A DNA stretch of 64,000 bases from Bacillus sp. OK048. GTDB lineage: Bacteria; Bacillota; Bacilli; Bacillales; Cytobacillaceae. The stretch lies in contig NZ_FNHN01000008.1 of assembly GCF_900103525.1 (NCBI RefSeq), forward strand, positions 219,852 through 283,851, in the 5' to 3' direction. A program made the position numbers and the translations under genes. The notes under the pieces were generated by a model. That model was not told the origin of the DNA. It saw only the letters and a list, made by a program, of their open reading frames with translations, and did no database searches. Below are positions 1 to 7,286 of the stretch, one piece after another. The stretch's first letter is position 1; each line of letters begins with the position of its first letter.

Positions 1-22
1 TGTCCTTAGAGTAGCGCCTAGT

Positions 23-50
23 ACACTTTGATGCTAAATCTCATATGTTA
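23..50 (+). promoter_or_regulatory. Candidate sigma-K-type promoter of the first YjcZ gene
   Basis: CATATGTTA at 42-50 fits the sigma-K -10 pattern CATAnnnTA, and an ACAC lies 15 bases upstream, where the short -35 (AC) of sigma-K promoters is expected. It precedes a YjcZ-type sporulation gene by about 35 bases. The motif is short, so this is only a plausible assignment. Confidence 0.35.
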
Positions 51-84
51 TTAATGAGACTTACCCAAAGTGAGGTGACACTTT

Positions 85-222
85 ATGTTCGGTGGATATG
101 GTGGATATGGCGGCTGTGGCTACGGTGGTGGATATGGCGGCGGATATGGCGGCGGTTCAACTTTTGTTTTAATCGTCGTATTATTCATTCTTTTAATCAT
201 TGTCGGTGCTAGCTTCTTTTAA
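85..222 (+). CDS. yjcZ: YjcZ-family sporulation peptide (45 aa)
   Basis: This encodes a 45-residue peptide with a glycine/tyrosine-rich head (GGYGG and GYGGG units, one Cys) followed by one hydrophobic segment, [15 protein letters not shown], the hallmark of YjcZ-family small sporulation membrane peptides. A GAGGTG ribosome site sits 7 bases before the ATG. It stands directly before spoVIF, as yjcZ does in B. subtilis. The last codons lie in a 26-bp tandem duplication that shifts the frame and moves the stop, giving the end SFF. Two related genes occur at 34.1-34.35 kb. It probably sits in a spore or mother-cell membrane; the biochemical role of the family is unknown. Confidence 0.85.
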   Translation: MFGGYGGYGGCGYGGGYGGGYGGGSTFVLIVVLFILLIIVGASFF

Positions 223-242
223 TCATTGTCGGTGCAAGCTTT
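191..242 (+). repeat. 26-bp tandem duplication at the yjcZ 3' end
   Basis: Two adjacent 26-base units (191-216 and 217-242) differ at only two positions. Because 26 is not a multiple of three, the second unit is read in another frame and supplies the TAA used now. Without the duplication the frame would run through GASFS and stop at a TAA just beyond 242. Confidence 0.85.
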
Positions 243-276
243 TCATAAAAAAATGCAAAGCTTGCAGCGAAAGAAA

Positions 277-306
277 GGTTGGCCATATCAGTGGCCAGCC
301 TTTTTC
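277..306 (+). terminator. Terminator after yjcZ
   Basis: GGTTGGCCA pairs with TGGCCAGCC (one G-T pair) around a short loop, followed by a T run at 301-306. It closes the first YjcZ transcript before spoVIF. Confidence 0.85.
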
Positions 307-323
307 TTTTAGGCATTCCTTTC

Positions 324-350
324 ACATTTTTCATCTTCCTTCATACACTA
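324..350 (+). promoter_or_regulatory. Candidate sigma-K promoter of spoVIF
   Basis: CATACACTA at 342-350 fits CATAnnnTA, with an AC at 324-325 and a 16-base spacer. Mother-cell sigma-K control would suit a coat/outer-spore gene. This is a motif match only. Confidence 0.4.
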
Positions 351-382
351 TCAGTAGTTTATGAAGGAGCGTGAAATATACT

Positions 383-637
383 ATGGATAATGGTTTTTTT
401 AAAAACGTCGAAAAGAAAACGGGCGTTAATATGAAGGATATTTTTGATCTAGCTAATTCCTTGCAAAATGCAAATTTTAAAGATGAAAAGACAGTTCGCA
501 ATGTTATCAGACGCGTTTCACAGATTGCGAATAAGCCTGTTAATCAAGAAACGGAAGATAAAATTGTCCAATCAATTGTTGCTGATGGAAAGCAGCTTGA
601 TTTTAGTACGATATCAAAAATGATTAATAAGAAATAA
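383..637 (+). CDS. spoVIF: Stage VI sporulation protein F (84 aa)
   Basis: The small protein beginning MDNGFFKNVEKKTGVN matches SpoVIF (formerly YjcC), needed for proper spore coat assembly and resistance late in sporulation. The ATG at 383 is chosen because family members begin at MDN and the AAGGAG at 364-369 is too close to the upstream GTG at 371 to serve it. It lies between yjcZ and yjcD exactly as in B. subtilis. The rest is hydrophilic and helical with no membrane segment. A CATACACTA motif upstream is compatible with sigma-K transcription. Confidence 0.9.
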   Translation: MDNGFFKNVEKKTGVNMKDIFDLANSLQNANFKDEKTVRNVIRRVSQIANKPVNQETEDKIVQSIVADGKQLDFSTISKMINKK

Positions 638-640
638 AAT

Positions 641-675
641 AAATGGCCTACTTCCACATTGGAAATAGGCCATTA
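641..675. terminator. Bidirectional terminator between spoVIF and yjcD
   Basis: ATGGCCTA and TAGGCCAT, extended by CTTCC/GGAA, form a stem between the convergent ends. T-rich tracts follow on both strands. Confidence 0.8.
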
Positions 676-678
676 ACT

Positions 679-2961
679 TTATTTCTTCTTTTTCGTTAAA
701 GGTGTTAAAAACCGAGTCGGATATGCTTTTTTTCCTCTTCGATTCTGGGGAACTGAAATTAGCAGTTCATGTTTTGCACGAGTCATTGCTACATAAAAGA
801 GTCTTCTTTCTTCTTCAAGTGCAGTAAAATCACCATTCCTACTGCTATCTAATGCATAATCATGCGGTAGACTGCCGTCTACTGACCCAATGATATACAC
901 ATTTTTATACTCCAAACCCTTTGCACGGTGAATGGTACTTAGGCTGATCGCTTCAGAAAAATGCTTGCTTAAATTTTTAATTTCTTTATTCATCGCTGAC
1001 ATATGTTCTGCATGTGACAATAAAGCTTGAATACTATCAAAGCTTTTTGCTGCAACTTTTAAGTCTTTTAAATCATCAGAGCCTTTATCTTGTTGATTCG
1101 ATTCATTACCTCTTTTTTTCAAAAAGTCGAGGAAACCTAATTCCTTTTCAATGGTTTCAATGGCCTTAAGGGGAAAGGAATATTTTAATGAACGGATAAG
1201 TTGTACGGCTTTCTTTACTTTCTTTTCTTGAAAAGCATGTTTTGTTTTTACATATGAAAGCGCCTCAAGGTAGGTACAATCTTTTAGAATGCTTTCAGCC
1301 TTTAAATCTTTTAGTACCGTCTGCTTTAAAAATAAAATAGGTAAAATATCAGATAAAGCCTGATGATCATCCTCATGTTTGCTTATTTTTAGAAACGAAA
1401 GAACACTTTTTACAATACGTCGTTCATAAAATGCTTCTGAATCTATATCAATTTTAAAAGGCAGGTTTGAACTTGCTAATCGCTCAAATATTGCCCGTGA
1501 ACTAGCATTCGTCCGATATAATACCGCAAAATCAGATGGATTTGCACCTTGGACAATTTTTTCTTGGATATCGGTTACAATCAAGGTTGCTTCCTCCTCC
1601 TCATCATAGGGAAAGAAAAGAATAGGAGGTGTTTTTGATTCAAATTGTGCGTGCATTTTTTTGCTTCTTCTAATTTTGTTTTTTGAAATCATTTCATTGG
1701 CCACTGAGACAATTTCATGTGATGAACGATAATTTTGTTCGAGTGAAACCATCTTTGCGTATGGAAAATCCTTTTCAAATTCCAGCAAATAGCGTGGATC
1801 ACTGCCTCGAAAAGAATAAATCGCTTGATCATCATCCCCAACTGCACAGACATTTTTATGTTTGCCAGAGAGTAGTTTGATCAGCTCATACTGCACTTTG
1901 TTAATATCTTGAAATTCATCAATAAGAAAATAATGAAAGCGATTTTGATATAGTTCGAGCAGAGTTGGGGTAGAAATCAGTAGCTGATAGCAGCCAATCA
2001 ACATATCGTCAAAATCAAAAAGACCTTGTTGGTTTTTATATTCCTCATATTTTTTATAAAGGAAAGCAGCTTTTTCTTCCCAATCAGATGCAGGTTTTAC
2101 TTCATGTGGAAAAAGTAACGAGTTCTTCCAAAAGCCAATTTGCTGAAGAGCTAAATCATAGGCAAATTCTTTTTCAGATAACTCGAGTTCCTTTCCTGCT
2201 TCTTTTAAAATCTTATCGCGTTGCCAATCCTTTTTCAAAAGACGATCCGAGGACCAATTTCTCCCCTCATGGAACATAAGAATTCGATAAAAAATGCTAT
2301 GGAAGGTGCCTGTCACCACCTTGTTTATTTGATCCTTTTTCATCTCGGGATAGGAAAGCAAACGATTTTTCATTTCACCTGCAGCTTTTGATGTAAAGGT
2401 GACGAGCATGACTGTGCGAGGATCAATTTTTTTTACATCGAGCATATAGGCTGTCCTTGCAGTTAGTACTCTTGTTTTACCACTTCCAGCACCCGCTAGG
2501 ACTAATAGTGAGCCTTCCGTTTCGACAACAGCGGCTGCCTGACTTTTATCTAGAATGACGCCATTTGCTGCCAGCTTCCCTAAATAGGAGTCTTGTTCAA
2601 GATGGTTAGTACGTTCAGTTTTTTTAAATGAAGTAGGGCATTCTAACGTTTTTGCTGGGCGAAATAAACTAGTGCTTTTGGGTGTATTGATCAGTGTTCT
2701 TCCTTGGGGAATACGAAATCCATTTCGCTCAACAAAAACAGGTTCAATGTTTTCAATAACTGGTTCCGGGCATGATTTATCCGGAGAATTTATATGATAG
2801 AAATGTGGTGTTTCTTGAATTCCAAGTAATAAACGCACTTTTTCTTTGCAAATCGGGCAAGTTAACTCTCCATTTTTACCCTGCATATATATTCGTTGAT
2901 ATTGTTCTCTCGCTACTTGATCGAGAATTACCCTTTGATTTTGATTCATAGCAGATTTCAT
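679..2961 (-). CDS. yjcD: UvrD/Rep-type DNA helicase YjcD (760 aa)
   Basis: This is a superfamily 1A ATP-dependent 3'-5' DNA helicase. Walker A is LAGAGSGKTR near residue 155. Walker B is DEFQD, and QNYRSS, TIHRAKGLEYKNVY and VAMTRAK are the later helicase motifs. The first about 100 residues are unusual for UvrD: CPICKEKV followed by HFYH and a third Cys look like a small zinc-binding domain of the kind that precedes nuclease or helicase modules such as CoiA. Position after spoVIF matches B. subtilis yjcD. The role is probably DNA repair or recombination; the specific pathway is not known. It is transcribed alone from the minus strand, with a weak GAGG ribosome site. Confidence 0.9.
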   Translation of the reverse strand: MKSAMNQNQRVILDQVAREQYQRIYMQGKNGELTCPICKEKVRLLLGIQETPHFYHINSPDKSCPEPVIENIEPVFVERNGFRIPQGRTLINTPKSTSLFRPAKTLECPTSFKKTERTNHLEQDSYLGKLAANGVILDKSQAAAVVETEGSLLVLAGAGSGKTRVLTARTAYMLDVKKIDPRTVMLVTFTSKAAGEMKNRLLSYPEMKKDQINKVVTGTFHSIFYRILMFHEGRNWSSDRLLKKDWQRDKILKEAGKELELSEKEFAYDLALQQIGFWKNSLLFPHEVKPASDWEEKAAFLYKKYEEYKNQQGLFDFDDMLIGCYQLLISTPTLLELYQNRFHYFLIDEFQDINKVQYELIKLLSGKHKNVCAVGDDDQAIYSFRGSDPRYLLEFEKDFPYAKMVSLEQNYRSSHEIVSVANEMISKNKIRRSKKMHAQFESKTPPILFFPYDEEEEATLIVTDIQEKIVQGANPSDFAVLYRTNASSRAIFERLASSNLPFKIDIDSEAFYERRIVKSVLSFLKISKHEDDHQALSDILPILFLKQTVLKDLKAESILKDCTYLEALSYVKTKHAFQEKKVKKAVQLIRSLKYSFPLKAIETIEKELGFLDFLKKRGNESNQQDKGSDDLKDLKVAAKSFDSIQALLSHAEHMSAMNKEIKNLSKHFSEAISLSTIHRAKGLEYKNVYIIGSVDGSLPHDYALDSSRNGDFTALEEERRLFYVAMTRAKHELLISVPQNRRGKKAYPTRFLTPLTKKKK

Positions 2962-3052
2962 TTTTTAGCCTCTTTTTTCAAAAAATACGACAAACTACAT
3001 CATAACAAAATTGGTGCAAATCGAAAAGTGCCCGATCGTTCAAGGAAATACA

Positions 3053-3084
3053 AAAAGCACTTGCCTCACGAAGGCAAGTGCTTG
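3053..3084 (-). terminator. Terminator of the yjcHGF run
   Basis: AAGCACTTGCCT pairs with AAGGCAAGTGCTT across a CACG loop. Read on the minus strand it is followed by TTTTTG, just after the end of the GNAT gene. Confidence 0.85.
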
Positions 3085-3087
3085 GAT

Positions 3088-3510
3088 TTAAATATTTTTT
3101 ATCATAGTTTTATGAGGAATGCCTGCATCTAAAAATTCCTCCGAAACGACCTCATACCCAAGACGAGCGTAAAATGGAATGGCATGAGTCTGAGCATTTA
3201 ACTTTAATTTATGTAGCCCTTTTGCTAAGGCATAAGCCTCAATTTCCTCCATCAATGCTTTACCAGAACCAGTTTTTCTAGCTTCTTTTAACACACAAAT
3301 TCGTTCTACTTTCCCATATCCATCAACAATTCGAAAGCGGCCTGCAGCAATTGGTCTGCCTTCCAAGTAGGCTGCAAAATGGGTAGCTTCATTCTCTAAC
3401 TCATCAATTTCTTCTTCTTCAGGGACATTTTGTTCATCGATGAAAACCGTTCTTCTAACAGAAAAGGCATCTTGTAATTCTTTTTCATTTTCTACAATTT
3501 TTACATTCAC
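3088..3510 (-). CDS. yjcF: GNAT acetyltransferase YjcF (140 aa)
   Basis: This is a single GNAT domain. The acetyl-CoA loop region reads RICVLKEARKTGSGKALMEEIE, with the characteristic R/Q-x-x-G-x-G/A pattern, and FYARLGYEV is the usual C-terminal strand motif. The family transfers acetyl from acetyl-CoA to an amine; the substrate is not known. The start is GTG at 3508-3510, with AAGGAA nine bases upstream. It lies 6 bp after the YjcG stop in the same direction, reproducing the yjcF-yjcG-yjcH order of B. subtilis. Confidence 0.88.
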   Translation of the reverse strand: MNVKIVENEKELQDAFSVRRTVFIDEQNVPEEEEIDELENEATHFAAYLEGRPIAAGRFRIVDGYGKVERICVLKEARKTGSGKALMEEIEAYALAKGLHKLKLNAQTHAIPFYARLGYEVVSEEFLDAGIPHKTMIKNI

Positions 3511-3516
3511 AATCCA

Positions 3517-4029
3517 TTATTCCTTCCCGAGGCGAAATGTTTCATATACCGTCCAAGAACCATTATCTAATTGATACAGTAAATGGAAGCGGTCAATCGT
3601 TTCTTCATGGTCAAATCTTTTCATCCGCAACGAGCCGTAAACATCAGAATGCTCATCACTGGATAGTTTTTGACCAATCGTTATATGTGGAACAAAGGCA
3701 TAATCTAAACTTTGCTCACTAATTTCTTGGTTAATTTCATTATGCAATTTATTTAATTCTTTAGTAGGTTCAATTTTAAAGTAAATAACATTATTTACTG
3801 GCTGGAAAGAACTGATTTTCAATGTTTTTAACCGGAATTCATTATTATTTTTTGCTATTTGCCTTAATTTATCTGCAAAATTTACTACTTCCTCTTCGTT
3901 GGCTTCAAATCCATTTTTCAACGTTAGATGTGGAGTAATAAGCGAATAATGCGGGTCATACCGTTTTCGAAAAGAATTTGCTAAATCTTGTAGTTTTTTT
4001 GATGGAAAAATGACAACCCCAAATTTCAT
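3517..4029 (-). CDS. yjcG: 2H-phosphoesterase / 2'-5' RNA ligase-like protein YjcG (170 aa)
   Basis: The protein has the two histidine signatures of the 2H phosphoesterase superfamily: HLTLKNGF near residue 36 and HITIGQKL near residue 117. This fold opens cyclic nucleotide phosphates or ligates RNA 2'-5' ends; the substrate of YjcG is unproven. The open frame extends upstream, but the start [10 protein letters not shown] is chosen because GGAGG lies eight bases before it and the 170-residue length fits the family. It sits between yjcH and yjcF and is probably co-transcribed with yjcF. Confidence 0.88.
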   Translation of the reverse strand: MKFGVVIFPSKKLQDLANSFRKRYDPHYSLITPHLTLKNGFEANEEEVVNFADKLRQIAKNNNEFRLKTLKISSFQPVNNVIYFKIEPTKELNKLHNEINQEISEQSLDYAFVPHITIGQKLSSDEHSDVYGSLRMKRFDHEETIDRFHLLYQLDNGSWTVYETFRLGKE

Positions 4030-4130
4030 AGATCTTACCTCCATTTTTCTAAAATTTTCATGTATGAGGTGAGTGCTTTCGATGATCTTCATGATATTAT
4101 AACAAATATTCAAAAAATATGAAATGATAG

Positions 4131-4853
4131 TTAAAACAGCATCTTTAGTGCTCTTTTTAAATCGGGTTGCCAATGGGTCCAAGTATGGCCGCCGTTGAAT
4201 TCATCATAGAAATATGTAAAGGATTTGTTTGTAATGATTTCTGAAAGCTTGCGGTTTGGCTTTAGGAAGTCGCTTATTTTGCCGCTAGTGGTTTGGACTT
4301 CTGTTTCTTGGTTTCCAACGATATGATATATTTCTAAAAGATCTGGTTCTGTAAAGCTTTCGACCAATCCAATTACCTTTTCATCAACATATGGTGATTG
4401 CAGCAGCACTTTTCCAAAGCTGTGCGGATATTGGAGTGCAGTCATTAACGATATGGTTGCTCCCAGTGAGTCACCGATTAGCGCTCTTGTAGAGCCCATG
4501 TGATAGGTTGGAAACTCATTATCTAGGAACGGTACTAATTCATGTGCTAAAAAGCGAATGTATGGTTGATGTTGATCACCATCAGGGTGGTATTTCCTGC
4601 GGCGATCCGCTACGTCCTTATAGGGTATCCCAACAATGATTAAATTTTCAATTTTTCGTTCATAAAGGTACTCATCTGCTAAACGGCCAATTCTACCAAG
4701 TTGAAAATAATCGCGGCCATCCTGGGCAATTAACAGTGAATATTTGAATAATGGTGAGAAATTTGCTGGTAAATAGACAAGAAGAAGCACTTCTTCCCCT
4801 AGTTCACTGCTCTGTATAGTAAGTTCTTTTATCGTGCCTTTTGGTATCTCCAT
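4131..4853 (-). CDS. yjcH: Putative esterase YjcH, enterochelin-esterase fold (240 aa)
   Basis: This is an alpha/beta hydrolase of the esterase-D/enterochelin-esterase type. [10 protein letters not shown] near residue 127 is the nucleophile elbow (GDSLG), [11 protein letters not shown] is the oxyanion region, and GGHTWTHW near the C terminus carries the catalytic His. No signal peptide is seen, so it should act in the cytoplasm. The substrate is unknown. Together with yjcG and yjcF it forms the conserved minus-strand set. Confidence 0.85.
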   Translation of the reverse strand: MEIPKGTIKELTIQSSELGEEVLLLVYLPANFSPLFKYSLLIAQDGRDYFQLGRIGRLADEYLYERKIENLIIVGIPYKDVADRRRKYHPDGDQHQPYIRFLAHELVPFLDNEFPTYHMGSTRALIGDSLGATISLMTALQYPHSFGKVLLQSPYVDEKVIGLVESFTEPDLLEIYHIVGNQETEVQTTSGKISDFLKPNRKLSEIITNKSFTYFYDEFNGGHTWTHWQPDLKRALKMLF

Positions 4854-4949
4854 GTGAAAATTCCCCCAATGTTAGTTGGATACAACTGCATTTTATCATA
4901 ACTGTAATGGAATTGCTCAATTGGAAAGGGGAGCATAGTAGAAGGTGAT

Positions 4950-5174
4950 TTAATGAAGGAATTGGTCCTTTAAACGGTTATTTGGCATAATGGATAAGAT
5001 ATTTTCCCGGCGAAAGGTACGAATCTGTTTTCGGAGCAGACAATAAGCACGAATGTACTCATCATTGACTTCTTTCACAAGTAATTTGCGCTGTGAAATA
5101 TGCTGGTCTTCCGATAGGTAAATCATCTCTAACGGAAAATTCTCTCCAATTGAACGTAATAAAAGCCCATCCAT
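4950..5174 (-). CDS. Small WYL-like protein, predicted SOS-controlled (74 aa)
   Basis: Seventy-four residues starting MDGLLLRSIGE. The pattern IYLSEDQHISQRKLLV, then IRAYCLLRKQIRTF and NILSIMP, resembles a minimal WYL domain, a nucleic-acid-sensing SH3-like fold with RxxRxF near its end, but lacks the usual helix-turn-helix. The ATG at 5174 is preferred over the longer frame because AAAGGCGGG precedes it. Its promoter (TTGAAT, 18 bases, TATAAT on the minus strand) contains a LexA-like box in the spacer. It has no stronger functional clue; yjcH follows 96 bp downstream in the same direction. The WYL assignment is by motif resemblance only. Confidence 0.7.
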   Translation of the reverse strand: MDGLLLRSIGENFPLEMIYLSEDQHISQRKLLVKEVNDEYIRAYCLLRKQIRTFRRENILSIMPNNRLKDQFLH

Positions 5175-5204
5175 GTAAATCCCGCCTTTCTTTATCATAT
5201 TATC

Positions 5205-5234
5205 ATTATATCCGAACGTTTGTTCTTTATTCAA
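5205..5234 (-). promoter_or_regulatory. Sigma-A promoter of the WYL-like gene
   Basis: On the minus strand TTGAAT (5229-5234) and TATAAT (5205-5210) are separated by 18 bases. A LexA-like box occupies the spacer, so LexA binding would block RNA polymerase directly. Confidence 0.65.
5213..5226. promoter_or_regulatory. LexA (SOS) box 1
   Basis: CGAACGTTTGTTCT agrees with the Bacillus LexA consensus CGAACRNRYGTTYC at 12 of 14 positions. It lies between the -35 and -10 of the minus-strand promoter. Confidence 0.6.
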
Positions 5235-5242
5235 TTTATTTA

Positions 5243-5256
5243 AGAATGTGCGTTCT
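5243..5256. promoter_or_regulatory. LexA (SOS) box 2, weaker
   Basis: AGAATGTGCGTTCT agrees with the LexA consensus at 11 of 14 positions. Its centre is exactly 30 bp from that of box 1, so both would face the same side of the helix. Confidence 0.45.
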
Positions 5257-5268
5257 TTTTTAAAACTA

Positions 5269-5296
5269 TTGACTTTTTTTAATTTTTTACTATAAT
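5269..5296 (+). promoter_or_regulatory. Promoter of tRNA-Val
   Basis: TTGACT, a 16-base spacer and TATAAT end 19 bases before the tRNA, a strong housekeeping promoter diverging from the WYL-like gene. Confidence 0.75.
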
Positions 5297-5315
5297 TATA
5301 TTTGTAGCTTAATTC

Positions 5316-5387
5316 GACTTGTTAGCTCAGTGGGAGAGCACTTCCTTGACAGGGAAGGGGTCGTGGGTTCGAATCCCTCACAGGTCA
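5316..5387 (+). tRNA. tRNA-Val (GAC anticodon)
   Basis: A 72-base cloverleaf. The acceptor stem GACTTGT pairs with ACAGGTC and the discriminator is A. The D arm contains TAGCTCAGTGGGAGAGCA. The anticodon stem CTTCC/GGAAG encloses TTGACAG with anticodon GAC. The T arm contains GTTCGAAT. No CCA is encoded. It is a lone tRNA with its own promoter and terminator rather than part of an rRNA cluster. Confidence 0.95.
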
Positions 5388-5394
5388 TTAAATT

Positions 5395-5432
5395 AAAAAA
5401 TCCTAACATCTAAATGATGTTAGGATTTTTTC
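5395..5432 (+). terminator. tRNA-Val terminator
   Basis: AAAAAATCCTAACATC and GATGTTAGGATTTTTT form a perfect 16-bp stem with loop TAAAT and a trailing T run. Confidence 0.92.
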
Positions 5433-5437
5433 TTTAT

Positions 5438-5472
5438 TAAAGGGTCAGTCTCCTTAGGGGGCTGACCCTTTC
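5438..5472. repeat. Second hairpin, REP-like dyad
   Basis: AAAGGGTCAG and CTGACCCTTT flank an inner arm that also pairs with G-T wobbles (loop TTA), giving an almost continuous stem. It follows a complete terminator and lacks a good T run, so it may be a dispersed palindromic element rather than a second terminator. Confidence 0.5.
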
Positions 5473-5572
5473 TACGTCTCTAGCCCTAATTGAAAATCAA
5501 GCTCAGGCTCAATTATATGAAGCTTAGAAAAAAGGTAAGATGATATCAAGAAAGACAAAGGAGGAAAACAAA

Positions 5573-5920
5573 ATGAAAAAATTTGGTTTAGTTTTAGCAG
5601 GAGGAATTGCAGCCATCATCTTACTTTCTTCAATCGGTCCGATGATGGGGTTATTGGTAAGTCTGGCGCTTCTATATTTCATCTATAAACAGTTCTTAAA
5701 GGCAGAATCAACCGGAGGAAAAATTGCGCTTGGTATTATCGGAGTTATTTTTCTAATGGCATCTATTTCTAATGCACCTGCCATCATTGGCGTCGCTGCA
5801 GCCTATATTCTGTACCTTGTTTATAAAAACTGGGGTGCCAGTAAACACACTGTAATCAAAGAAGAATCTGATCCATTTGTCAATTTTGAAAAGCAATGGA
5901 ATGAACTAAAAAACTATTAA
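5573..5920 (+). CDS. LiaI-like small membrane protein (115 aa)
   Basis: This 115-residue protein has about four short hydrophobic segments (residues 5-33, 48-67 and 70-85) and a charged tail ending EKQWNELKNY. The arrangement directly ahead of a PspA/LiaH protein is that of liaI-liaH, in which LiaI anchors the phage-shock protein at the membrane under envelope stress. The start MKKFGLVLAG is chosen because AAAGGAGG lies just upstream; the longer frame has none. No LiaRS or LiaFG genes are adjacent, so regulation may differ from B. subtilis lia. Confidence 0.7.
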   Translation: MKKFGLVLAGGIAAIILLSSIGPMMGLLVSLALLYFIYKQFLKAESTGGKIALGIIGVIFLMASISNAPAIIGVAAAYILYLVYKNWGASKHTVIKEESDPFVNFEKQWNELKNY

Positions 5921-5939
5921 TTTAAGGAGAGAGAATAAA

Positions 5940-6578
5940 ATGACAAACCTTTTCACAAGAATTAAAAATACAGTAACTGCTGACTTAAACGAGGCACTTG
6001 ATAAAAAAGAAAAACAAAATCCAATTTCAATGCTTAATCAATACCTGCGCCAATGCGAACAGGAAACAGAAAAAGTTGCAAAGTTCTTGGAGCGTCAATC
6101 TGCACTTAAGGATGAGTTTACAAAAGAGCTGTATCATGCAGAGCTGTTCGCTGAAAAAAGGAAATATCAAGCTGAAATTGCTTTAAAAGCTGGTGAAACA
6201 GAGCTTTATCAATTTGCCTCAGAGGAGCAGCAACTATATTCTAATCGCGCCGAGAGATTAAGAGCATCTCTCGAGCAAGTAAAAGGGCAGCTAGGTGAAC
6301 TAGAAAGAAAGCATGTAGAAATGAACAACAAACTAAAAGATATGCAGCTTCGCCGGATGGAGCTGATGGGACGTGAAAACGTAACAAGAGCCAACCATCG
6401 AATCAATCAAGTATTAGAGTCTAACACTTACTCTGATAAATCAATCTCACGTTTCGAAGAAATTGAAAATTATATCGACCGTCTTGAGAACCAAGTAAAT
6501 CGTTCGTATAATCAAACAACGATTGACGCACGTATTGAACAATTAGAAAAAGAAATGAAAAATTCTATTCAGAACTAA
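5940..6578 (+). CDS. pspA: PspA/IM30 family phage-shock protein (212 aa, LiaH-like)
   Basis: The protein is almost entirely helical and charged, with N terminus LFTRIKNTVTADLNEALDK, the PspA/Vipp1/LiaH amphipathic start, then NPISMLNQYLRQCEQE and long coiled coils. The length (212) matches LiaH/PspA. Such proteins build ESCRT-III-like rings or rods that shield damaged membrane. It begins 19 bp after the LiaI-like gene with AAGGAGAGAG upstream, so the two form an operon ended by the hairpin at 6580. Expected at the inner face of the membrane. Confidence 0.88.
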   Translation: MTNLFTRIKNTVTADLNEALDKKEKQNPISMLNQYLRQCEQETEKVAKFLERQSALKDEFTKELYHAELFAEKRKYQAEIALKAGETELYQFASEEQQLYSNRAERLRASLEQVKGQLGELERKHVEMNNKLKDMQLRRMELMGRENVTRANHRINQVLESNTYSDKSISRFEEIENYIDRLENQVNRSYNQTTIDARIEQLEKEMKNSIQN

Positions 6579-6579
6579 A

Positions 6580-6621
6580 AAACAACGCATGGGTGAGAAT
6601 GTATCCATGCGTTGTTTTTTT
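6580..6621. terminator. Terminator between pspA and the FMN reductase
   Basis: AACAACGCATGG and CCATGCGTTGTT form a 12-bp stem with T runs on both strands, serving the two convergent genes. Confidence 0.88.
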
Positions 6622-7163
6622 TACTTTTGTTTGTTTATCCAATTTATAAAATTATCCATCACAGTATCGATGAACTGAACGGTTGGCTCATGAACCAGTT
6701 TTCCAGATTCGTCGAGCTTTTCATGAACTGCACCAATAAATACTTCATTTCCTGGTAAAGTTAGCGCAGATATACCAGGAGAATTTAAAATCTGTCGTAA
6801 GTGCATTTGTGCACGTGCGGTTCCTAATACCCCTGGGGAACTGCCGACAATCATGACAGGTTTGTTCACCATTACTTTATCAACACGAGAAAACCAATCA
6901 ATTGCATTTTTTAAAAAAGCAGGAATAGAGTGGTTGTACTCAGGTGTAACAAATAGAACACCGTCACTTTCAGCCACCTTTTGCTTAATCTCCGTTACGA
7001 TTTCTGGCGGTGTCAGCTCATCATCTTGATTATACATCGGTAGTTTTTCAATAGGCAAAATTTCAATCTCTGCGGTCATCTGATACCGATTTTGCATATA
7101 GAAAGCTAATTTTTTATTAAATGATTCCTTCCGGTTACTACCAACAAGTACTACGATCTTCAT
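6621..7163 (-). CDS. NADPH-dependent FMN reductase / azoreductase family (180 aa)
   Basis: The flavodoxin-like fold starts MKIVVLVGSNRKESFNKKL, where GSxRxxSxN binds FMN phosphate. VTPEYNHSIPAFLKNAIDW is the family signature contacting the flavin ring, and GSSPGVLGTARAQ is the loop typical of NADPH:FMN reductases such as YhdA/ArsH relatives. It probably reduces FMN or quinone/azo compounds with NADPH. The ATG at 7163 follows GAAAGGAGAG and gives the usual 180-residue length; the upstream part of the open frame is not coding. Single gene, convergent with pspA. Confidence 0.85.
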   Translation of the reverse strand: MKIVVLVGSNRKESFNKKLAFYMQNRYQMTAEIEILPIEKLPMYNQDDELTPPEIVTEIKQKVAESDGVLFVTPEYNHSIPAFLKNAIDWFSRVDKVMVNKPVMIVGSSPGVLGTARAQMHLRQILNSPGISALTLPGNEVFIGAVHEKLDESGKLVHEPTVQFIDTVMDNFINWINKQK

Positions 7164-7286
7164 GCATATCTCTCCTTTCAAGTCAGTATTAATAGTATCA
7201 CTATCATGATTGAAATTCATTTTAAAAGAACTTTTTTTATTATTGTTTGCTAAAATTAAGACAGACATGGATAAGGGGGAAAATAA

